Shown here: piece by piece, positions 58,379 through 64,000 of the stretch
Layout of the letters: every line of letters begins with the position of its first letter
How positions within the stretch are numbered: position 1 is the first letter of the stretch
DNA from: JAGOFO01 sp964522105
GTDB taxonomy: Bacteria > Myxococcota_A > UBA9042 > DTJE01
NCBI GenBank assembly: GCA_964522105.1
Contig: CAZFVA010000016.1
Location: 15,392-79,391, forward strand
Direction of reading: 5' to 3'
DNA: 64,000 bases
Position numbers and translations under genes: made by a program
Notes under the pieces: generated by a model
Told to the model about the DNA's origin: nothing
The model's database searches: none
What the model saw: only the letters and a program-made list of their open reading frames with translations

Positions 58379-59248
58379 TCAACAGTTGGCTTCCAAACTT
58401 GCGGGAAGCAAAGCGCCCGCATGGGCAACTACTTTTTCAGCAAGTCGGCAGGCGCAGGGCAGGGCGGATGCGGTTGGTTCATTTTGAATGATTCCTGCAA
58501 GCAGACGGGCCAGAAAGGCGTCCCCGGCACCGACAGTGTCCACGACGGTGACATGTCGGGCGGCTTCCCAATACCATGTATTGTCGCGTAGAAGACCGGC
58601 TCCTTTGTCACCGGCGGTGACGCAGACGATTTGTGCGCCGGTTATCTGTGGCAGGCGCCGGGCCAGTGATTCAATGTCATTGCCGCCGGACGTTGTCAGT
58701 CGTAATAATTCGTCTTCATTGACTTTGATGATGTCTGCATGCCTGGCAAGGGACATGACTGTGGCCGGATCGTCATGAGGCGCGCGAAGGTTCACGTCCA
58801 TGACTTTGATGCCGCAACAGGCTTTCAGCAGTGAATCAAGATTGTGTCGGTTGGCCGACGATCGCTGGGCCAGTGATCCGTAGATAACGGCAGAAGATTG
58901 AGCTGTTATTTCCGCAAGTTCCCGCGAAAAAGGAATCCGGTCCCACGCCGTACCAGTCGAAATTGAAAATCTGGGCAGACCATCATCACCAGTCGACACA
59001 CCGGCTGTCCCGGTCGGTAAGCCTTCCAGAACACTTATGAATTCGGTATTCAGTCCGAAAGCGGCGACCGCATCAAGCAGGTCATGGCCGGCCTTGTCAT
59101 TACCGACTGCGCTTGCAAGAACTGCGTCAAATCCGAGCCTGTGAAGGTGCGCTGCCACATTCAGCGCCGAACCGCCTGGATGACGCCCTTCTGGGAAAAC
59201 GTCCCAAAGAAGTTCCCCCCAGCAGATGACAGTCTTTCCGCACTTCAT
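58379..59248 (-). CDS. PfkB-family carbohydrate kinase (fructokinase-like)
   Basis: ATP-dependent sugar kinase of 289 residues. It has an N-terminal ICWGELLWDVFPEG, the sugar-binding PGGSALNVAAHLHRLG, and the C-terminal DTVGAGDAFLARLLAGI with the catalytic Asp and anion hole. The short length and WGELLWD start are typical of bacterial fructokinases, but ribokinase-family members of other specificity look alike. It overlaps the DegT aminotransferase stop by 4 bp, so the pair is coupled. Confidence 0.88.
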   Translation of the reverse strand: MKCGKTVICWGELLWDVFPEGRHPGGSALNVAAHLHRLGFDAVLASAVGNDKAGHDLLDAVAAFGLNTEFISVLEGLPTGTAGVSTGDDGLPRFSISTGTAWDRIPFSRELAEITAQSSAVIYGSLAQRSSANRHNLDSLLKACCGIKVMDVNLRAPHDDPATVMSLARHADIIKVNEDELLRLTTSGGNDIESLARRLPQITGAQIVCVTAGDKGAGLLRDNTWYWEAARHVTVVDTVGAGDAFLARLLAGIIQNEPTASALPCACRLAEKVVAHAGALLPASLEANC

Positions 59249-60627
59249 TTCTTGATAACCAGATCGTAAATCTCGTGAAGGATAGCGCAGATTGCCGCTT
59301 CATGTTCATCAGTCAGGCCGGTCGTCAGGACAATGCCGACCGTCCGCTGGAATGCGCGGTCAAGGTTAGGTAACGTGCCGCGGCTGTAGTTCAGATTTTC
59401 GTGTGCGGCGTTGTGCGGGCAGGTCCATGGGCATCCGTTGCTGTCGATGCCGAATTTACGCAATAACTGCGGGATATTATAATAGATATGGACTTCGTAG
59501 TCGTGGCAGTAGAAGGCAGGCAGGCCACGTGAACGCAGCTCCGCAAGAACGGCACGTCCCATTTCAAAGGCAGCCGTTTCGTCGCCAGCTATTTCCGGCA
59601 GATGAAACATCAGGAATCCGCTGCTGTCGCCGCCGGCGTTGTCTGCCTTTGCCCTGACCGTCAAGCCCGGCAGTGTCTGCACACACGTCGTCAGCCGCTT
59701 ATGAATGCCACGCATTTCGCCAAGTATGCCGTCCAGCCTGCGAAGCTGGACCCGGGCCAGCGCGGCCTGAACCTCGGTGAATCTTCGGCCCTGACCCCAG
59801 ACCAGCAGTTGGTCCGGGCGGTCCTCGACGTTGCCGGTGCCTTTTGAATCCCGCAGGAAGCCGACGTCGTGAATCGCAAGTATGCGGCGATGCAGGGCTT
59901 TGTCGCGGGTGACGATGATGCCGCCTTCGCCGCTGGTGATGTTTTTATTCAGTTGAAGGCTGAATATGGCCGCGTCGCCGAACGTCCCAAGCCGGTGAAT
60001 CCCGTCCCGTCCAATGCGGTCAACAGACCCGGCGATGCCCCTCGCGTGTCCGCCGATTGCCTGAGCCACGTCTTCAAGTACGCGCAACGGCGCAACGCCC
60101 CTCGTTTCGCGGTCAAAGTTGATGTGCCGGACAGCTTCCATGATGGCGCCGATGCGGGCAGGTTCGCCCGCCATATGTACCGGCAGTACGACTTTAGTGC
60201 GGTCGTTCGTCTTCCTGACAATGTCGGCCGGGTCCATGTTCATAGTTTCATCGGCGTCGACAAGCACCGGCACGGCGCGGCAGCGGACGACTGCGCCTAT
60301 CGTTGAAATCCACATGAATCCGGGGACCAGAACTTCGTCCCCGCAACCGACGCCAAGGGCTTCAAGTGCGACTTCAAGGGCACCTGTTCCGCTGTTGACG
60401 GCGGTTACCAGAAACGGGCTGGTGGCCGGCCATTCTTTGCCGAATCCGCTTGCCATGTAGCGACCGAACTCGTTTTCGAACTGCGCACATTCGCTTTGAA
60501 GATCGGGGCCGTAGAAGCGAAAAGGTGACCTGGCGCGGATGACGCCCATGACTGCCATGGCCTCTTCTTCGGCATATTGAATGCCGCCAGGGAATTCGCG
60601 CGGAAGGCATACTGTCGTTCGTTTCAT
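59245..60627 (-). CDS. DegT/DnrJ/EryC1/StrS-family PLP-dependent aminotransferase
   Basis: Sugar-type aminotransferase of 460 residues. VNSGTGALEVALEALGVGCGDEVLVPG is the cofactor-phosphate region. VLEDVAQAIGG holds the ring-stacking Asp, and FSLQLNKNITSGEGGIIVT holds the PLP Lys in LNKN. It is longer than the usual 370-400 residues, with a late Cys/His-rich insertion (CHDYEVHIYYNIP, CPWTCPHNAAHENLNYS). Such enzymes make aminosugars or, in AHBA-type members, aminated cyclic acids. ATG 60627 was taken because the extra five residues to 60642 lack support. It pairs with the PfkB kinase, suggesting a small sugar-modification pathway of unknown product. Confidence 0.88.
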   Translation of the reverse strand: MKRTTVCLPREFPGGIQYAEEEAMAVMGVIRARSPFRFYGPDLQSECAQFENEFGRYMASGFGKEWPATSPFLVTAVNSGTGALEVALEALGVGCGDEVLVPGFMWISTIGAVVRCRAVPVLVDADETMNMDPADIVRKTNDRTKVVLPVHMAGEPARIGAIMEAVRHINFDRETRGVAPLRVLEDVAQAIGGHARGIAGSVDRIGRDGIHRLGTFGDAAIFSLQLNKNITSGEGGIIVTRDKALHRRILAIHDVGFLRDSKGTGNVEDRPDQLLVWGQGRRFTEVQAALARVQLRRLDGILGEMRGIHKRLTTCVQTLPGLTVRAKADNAGGDSSGFLMFHLPEIAGDETAAFEMGRAVLAELRSRGLPAFYCHDYEVHIYYNIPQLLRKFGIDSNGCPWTCPHNAAHENLNYSRGTLPNLDRAFQRTVGIVLTTGLTDEHEAAICAILHEIYDLVIKK

Positions 60628-60734
60628 GGTGCGTGGCCTCATCCAGACTCAGGCGACAATCTGACATAAAGTGTCAGTCGCTGTCAATTGGTAGCTGAAT
60701 AATCGTTTTTAACCAACATAATCAACCAGGCTTG

Positions 60735-60763
60735 TTGAATCTAATTCTTTGTAGGCGTATCAT
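60735..60763 (+). promoter_or_regulatory. putative strong sigma70-type promoter
   Basis: TTGAAT at 60735-60740, 17-nt spacer, TATCAT at 60758-60763. The lipoprotein start at 60816 is about 52 nt downstream, with AAGGAG at 60801-60806 as ribosome site. The flanking 60640-60815 region is AT-rich and holds no gene. Confidence 0.55.
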
Positions 60764-60815
60764 AAAGTCATTCTAGTTTTGATTGGCCCCTGAGGGTTCC
60801 AGAAGGAGTCGGTAG

Positions 60816-62189
60816 ATGAAGGCTTCATTTCAGAAATTGTCACCGTGCTTTCTGGTATTGATTTTGGCCGTTTGCGGTTGTCAAAAGTCTGGTCCTGGGA
60901 ATGATATCTTGGGTGAGCTGATGGCCGATACTGGCGTTCAACCTGATGGTGATGTGGTGCCAGACCAGTTTGATGAAGGTGTGTATATAGACAGTGGCGA
61001 CTCTAATGACTCTGAAACTGCTGAAGCTGTTGATATAAAAGAACTATGTTCAGAGGGTAAGGATTGTGCCGAATTATGTGAAGGTGGGCAGATTTTGTGT
61101 ATAACTGGTGAATGTCACCAGTGTTGTGCTGATGACGATTGTGAGCCTGTTGCTGGATCCGTTGTTGTTTGCACCAATGGCGGAGTCTGCGAGATTGTTC
61201 CTCCATGTGGTGGATTGTGTGGTGCCGAACTTCCGTATTGCGCTATGGTGTCCGGCGTTGAACAATGCGTCCAGTGCCAGACTGATGACGATTGCACTGG
61301 AATCAGTTCTGCATGTTCATGCAAAGAAACGGCAGGTTGGTCATGTCTGATGCAGCATGGAACAGCCTGTCAGGAAGGTGTTTTGCAGTGTGTCTACCCA
61401 GCAGATCTTCCTGCGTCATGGGGGCCGGTTGGAGCTGCTAGCTACCTTCAGATTCCATCAAATTCTGAAGAAAAACTTGGTTGTTTTGATTACACGGGCG
61501 ATGGACTTGGAGATTCGGGCATATCAGCGTTAGCTGTTCAGCTTAATCCTTCGCTCAATCGCATAATTACGGAGGGCAATATTGCCATCCTTATGGAATT
61601 CAAAGGACTTTCTAACCTAACAGCCGATACAAAATTCGTGTTATATGGAACCACCGGAACGCCGATTCACCCTGGTTTTCTCGTTGATGGCGTGTATTTG
61701 GATACGGAAGACCATCTGTTCAACATGGATACGTGCGAAGCTGCTGTGAAGTTTGACGCTGAAATCAATAATGGCGCACTTAGCGGAAGGGCTGATAAGA
61801 TTTCGATCAAAGTTTATGTAGCACCGACACTGACCATCGTTCTTAATTTAATAGACGTACGTATATTCGCAGGTCTTGATGCAATAGGCGTCGGTGTTGA
61901 TGCAAGTGATGGCGTGCTTTCCGCTATCTTGACAAAGGAAGAGTTTGACGGTGCTTTGAATGCAATTGGTGAAGCCTGCGATGGCGATCCGCAGTCGCCG
62001 GAGTTGGTGGAGATTTGTCCCTACGTTGAGGTCAGTCATACCACCGGATACAGTTCATTCGATCTTAGCCGCCTGACGGATGGCACATACGTTTCCCATG
62101 ACGCCGAACATTCTCGTAACGCCATGTCGGTGTGCATGAAGTTCATACTTGTACCAGCAAATGTTGTCGGATATAGACCAATCAGTTGA
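60816..62189 (+). CDS. Cys-rich lipoprotein with beta-domain C-terminus
   Basis: Function unknown. The 457-residue lipoprotein has a signal ending VCGC and an acidic stalk (about 25-75). A Cys-dense segment follows (about 75-190, with CCADDDCEP, CVQCQTDDDCTG and CSCKETAG). The C-terminal 260 residues contain few cysteines and look beta-rich (GNIAILMEFKGLSNL, DKISIKVYVAPTLTIVLNLI). The CxxDDDC pattern is shared with the lipoprotein at 2556-3560, so the N-terminal module is a recurring type. Codon use is clearly more AT-rich than in the polysaccharide locus. It is followed 125 bp later by the M36 protease. Confidence 0.8.
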   Translation: MKASFQKLSPCFLVLILAVCGCQKSGPGNDILGELMADTGVQPDGDVVPDQFDEGVYIDSGDSNDSETAEAVDIKELCSEGKDCAELCEGGQILCITGECHQCCADDDCEPVAGSVVVCTNGGVCEIVPPCGGLCGAELPYCAMVSGVEQCVQCQTDDDCTGISSACSCKETAGWSCLMQHGTACQEGVLQCVYPADLPASWGPVGAASYLQIPSNSEEKLGCFDYTGDGLGDSGISALAVQLNPSLNRIITEGNIAILMEFKGLSNLTADTKFVLYGTTGTPIHPGFLVDGVYLDTEDHLFNMDTCEAAVKFDAEINNGALSGRADKISIKVYVAPTLTIVLNLIDVRIFAGLDAIGVGVDASDGVLSAILTKEEFDGALNAIGEACDGDPQSPELVEICPYVEVSHTTGYSSFDLSRLTDGTYVSHDAEHSRNAMSVCMKFILVPANVVGYRPIS

Positions 62190-62244
62190 TATCCCAGTCC
62201 ACGAGGTCGGTTATTGTGACAGCATTGCTTTTAGGGATAAGATG

Positions 62245-62275
62245 TTGACTTGAGTTGTCGTAGTAAGTGTATGAT
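62245..62275 (+). promoter_or_regulatory. putative promoter of the M36 protease gene
   Basis: TTGACT at 62245-62250 and TATGAT at 62270-62275, separated by a rather long 19-nt spacer. It lies about 40 nt before the start codon at 62315, which has AAGGAG at 62301-62306. Confidence 0.4.
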
Positions 62276-62314
62276 TGCTTATAGGAATTTCGATTTAGTC
62301 AAGGAGAAACCGCA

Positions 62315-64000
62315 ATGAAAAGGTTGGCTTGCGTGTGTATGCTGCTGGTGGTGATGATTGCGTCATCAAAGTGCCTTGGAAGGATCGGAAACCCAGGACG
62401 ATTTCAAAAGGGAGTTGAGCTTTCTCTGAAAAGGAACGCAGTTGAAGCACAAAATTCGTTTATGAACAGTAAGTACGCTTCTAACGCAATCGCAGACTTT
62501 GAAGGGTACTATGGCGTTATTACAAAGTATCGGCTTCGCCAGCCGAACGTCGGCATGGAAATCGTTGATAGGTTTCCTGATGGTAAAACCGTTGTTGAGG
62601 ACTTTTTACGTGAACATTCACAGTTTTTCAAGTTATCGGAACAGCAGATTTCAGATCTGAGAATCCGGTCAAATACCCATTCAGCCCCCTCACTGAACGG
62701 ACGATATCTGCGGGTGGAGATTACACAATGGCATCAGGGAATCCGAGTCTTAGGAGCATCGGCCCAAGCTTTGGTTGCTCCCGACGGTACGCTTCAGTAC
62801 TATAGAGGCCTTCTGATTCCTGGCGATTTCAATGATTTAGATAGTCTGAGGCCACCCATTGACGCGATCAGGTCAGTGAGGTTGCGCGAAGGCCTCCCCT
62901 TCTTTGATGGACTTGTTTCAATCGTTCCGAGAGCGAACAACGGGCTGGATATCTATGAGAGCGGCGTAAGGGTTGGAAATACTGAACCTATATTCTATGC
63001 GAAGGATAAAATATTGGCTCCTGGGTGGTTGATTAGGACCACTTCGGAACACCCTTCATTTTTTCTGGTTGATGGAGAAACCTCTGAAATTGTAGGTGAA
63101 TCCGTAATTGAGCGATCACGTCTGTTCGGCAGCCATTTTGGCAAGTTTTGCGGTTCTCCGTATTCAGATGTCATCTGCGACAATCCGTTTGCTAGAACTT
63201 ACGGAGATCCTGGAATTCCAGACACATGGCCATGTTATGACGTTAATTGCGGCACTACATCTGACCCAGATTATGCGCTCTGCTGTACAAAATCATCTAC
63301 GGCTAAGGCAAGAATTGATAGCGAATACACGGGGATCGATGGCGATTGGACTTTCGTTGACCCTAACGACTCGACACATCGACTTTCCTATGGAAACAAC
63401 GCATTTGTAGCTCGCAATACAGCACCTTGTGGTACTGGCACTTGTGCCATCGGCAATCCTAATACCGGTTGTTTTGAGCCATCTGATTTCATGAGATGTA
63501 AGAGTCCTATTTCGGATCACAATTTCACTGATTCAGCCTCATATACAAATGATCTAAGTTATTCAAACGATTTTCTTAACCCTGCTACAGAACAGGAGAA
63601 CCCGGCGGCCGTTTCGAATGCATTCTACTGGATGAATTGGTATCATGACTTCTTATATGAATTGGGGTTTACAGAAGTCGAAAAGAATTTTCAGTTTAGT
63701 AATTATGGCAGGGGTGGAGAAGGAGCAGATGGGATCGTATTCAACGAGAATTTTGAGGGGTCTGAGTGGTGCTGGTGCGGGCCATTTTCCGATACTCCCA
63801 ACTATTCAGATGGGGACCCAGGGGCAATATATTTGTGTGAAGTCGGAACTTATGATGGAGTTTTTGGAGCAGATATTTTGACGCATGAGTATCAGCATCT
63901 TGTCACAAGTAGATTGATCGGGGAAATGTGTGATGGTTCTTCTGATATTGTATACAGGCACGTTAGGGCCATGTCCGAGGGTTGGAGCGATTATTTTGCT
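62315..64000 (+). CDS. M36 fungalysin-like metalloprotease (3' end outside window)
   Basis: Secreted zinc endopeptidase, cut by the right edge after 562 codons with no stop. My translation shows a signal peptide (MKRLACVCMLLVVMIASS). A propeptide of the FTP/PepSY kind follows (LRVEITQWHQGIRVLGASAQ near 130; PDGTLQYYRG). NAFYWMNWYHDFLYELGF begins near residue 435 with FQFSNYGRGGEGADG after it. The zinc site is THEYQHLV (His524, Glu525, His528) with SEGWSDYFA (Glu555) as third ligand. HExxH plus EGWSD 27 residues later is the M36 signature. A strong AAGGAG precedes the ATG. A Cys-rich insertion (about 285-410) interrupts the region before the catalytic domain. The C-terminal part, and any anchor, are not visible. 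Confidence 0.88.
   Translation, partial: MKRLACVCMLLVVMIASSKCLGRIGNPGRFQKGVELSLKRNAVEAQNSFMNSKYASNAIADFEGYYGVITKYRLRQPNVGMEIVDRFPDGKTVVEDFLREHSQFFKLSEQQISDLRIRSNTHSAPSLNGRYLRVEITQWHQGIRVLGASAQALVAPDGTLQYYRGLLIPGDFNDLDSLRPPIDAIRSVRLREGLPFFDGLVSIVPRANNGLDIYESGVRVGNTEPIFYAKDKILAPGWLIRTTSEHPSFFLVDGETSEIVGESVIERSRLFGSHFGKFCGSPYSDVICDNPFARTYGDPGIPDTWPCYDVNCGTTSDPDYALCCTKSSTAKARIDSEYTGIDGDWTFVDPNDSTHRLSYGNNAFVARNTAPCGTGTCAIGNPNTGCFEPSDFMRCKSPISDHNFTDSASYTNDLSYSNDFLNPATEQENPAAVSNAFYWMNWYHDFLYELGFTEVEKNFQFSNYGRGGEGADGIVFNENFEGSEWCWCGPFSDTPNYSDGDPGAIYLCEVGTYDGVFGADILTHEYQHLVTSRLIGEMCDGSSDIVYRHVRAMSEGWSDYFA

Overview
The window looks like a scaffold from a metagenome-assembled genome of a Gram-negative, Myxococcota-like (deltaproteobacterial-grade) bacterium. 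The case is indirect. There are many lipoproteins whose lipobox is followed by an Asp/Thr/Val-rich stalk and then Cys-rich modules. Two secreted proteases end in a Gly-Cys + membrane helix + basic tail resembling MYXO-CTERM. A c-di-AMP (ydaO-type) riboswitch precedes a KimA-like transporter. An HdrABC set suggests anaerobic or microaerobic redox metabolism. Three runs of exactly 100 N mark scaffold joins. Two of these (7383-7482 and 31487-31586) are flanked by the same 55 bp on both sides and are probably false gaps: removing one copy plus the Ns restores an intact gene in each case. The third (21082-21181) has no shared flank and is probably a real gap.

Layout. 1-2387 (minus): hdrCBA, with hdrA running off the left edge. 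2.5-12.6 kb: secreted and surface proteins, namely Cys-rich lipoproteins, an S8 protease with a sorting-type tail, a HExxH lipoprotein protease, an apiosidase-like glycosidase, and a small cytoplasmic fRMsr-type GAF protein. 12.66-14.88 kb: promoter, c-di-AMP riboswitch and KimA-like K+ transporter. 15.0-17.6 kb: a thiol-redox operon (VKOR-thioredoxin fusion, OmpA-like protein, TlpA-like lipoprotein). 17.6-20.1 kb: tusA, two DsrE-family genes and a diguanylate cyclase. 20.2-43.9 kb: a large exopolysaccharide locus. A short plus-strand operon (phosphodiesterase, Wzy-like, a flippase fused to two acyltransferase domains, a second acyltransferase) converges on a long minus-strand operon (TolC, Wzc-like, four GT4, WecG-deacetylase fusion, GH9, nucleotidyltransferase-like, deacetylase, GT2). 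44-45.7 kb: GH5 lipoprotein. 45.8-49.6 kb: CheR plus hybrid kinase. 49.7-55.4 kb: a lipoprotein carrying a dikinase-type catalytic pair, a repeat-stalk lipoprotein and an M6 protease. 55.5-60.6 kb: rsmH, a CoA-transferase, a PfkB sugar kinase and a DegT aminotransferase. 60.7-64 kb: a visibly AT-richer stretch with a Cys-rich lipoprotein and an M36 (fungalysin-like) protease cut by the right edge.

How it fits together. The secreted proteins are unusually rich in cysteine, so the VKOR/TlpA operon may serve their disulfide folding. The polysaccharide locus follows a Wzx/Wzy logic but shows no recognisable Wza-type outer-membrane exporter. A TolC-like protein heads the operon instead, and the Wzc-like protein has lost key ATPase residues. 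Both c-di-GMP (GGDEF) and c-di-AMP (riboswitch) signalling are represented. The observations I rate most novel are the extracytoplasmic dikinase-like lipoprotein, the flippase-acyltransferase triple fusion, and the nucleotidyltransferase-like protein inside the glycosyltransferase operon. No tRNA, rRNA, CRISPR array or transposon was recognised, and no gene-free stretch exceeds about 300 bases.
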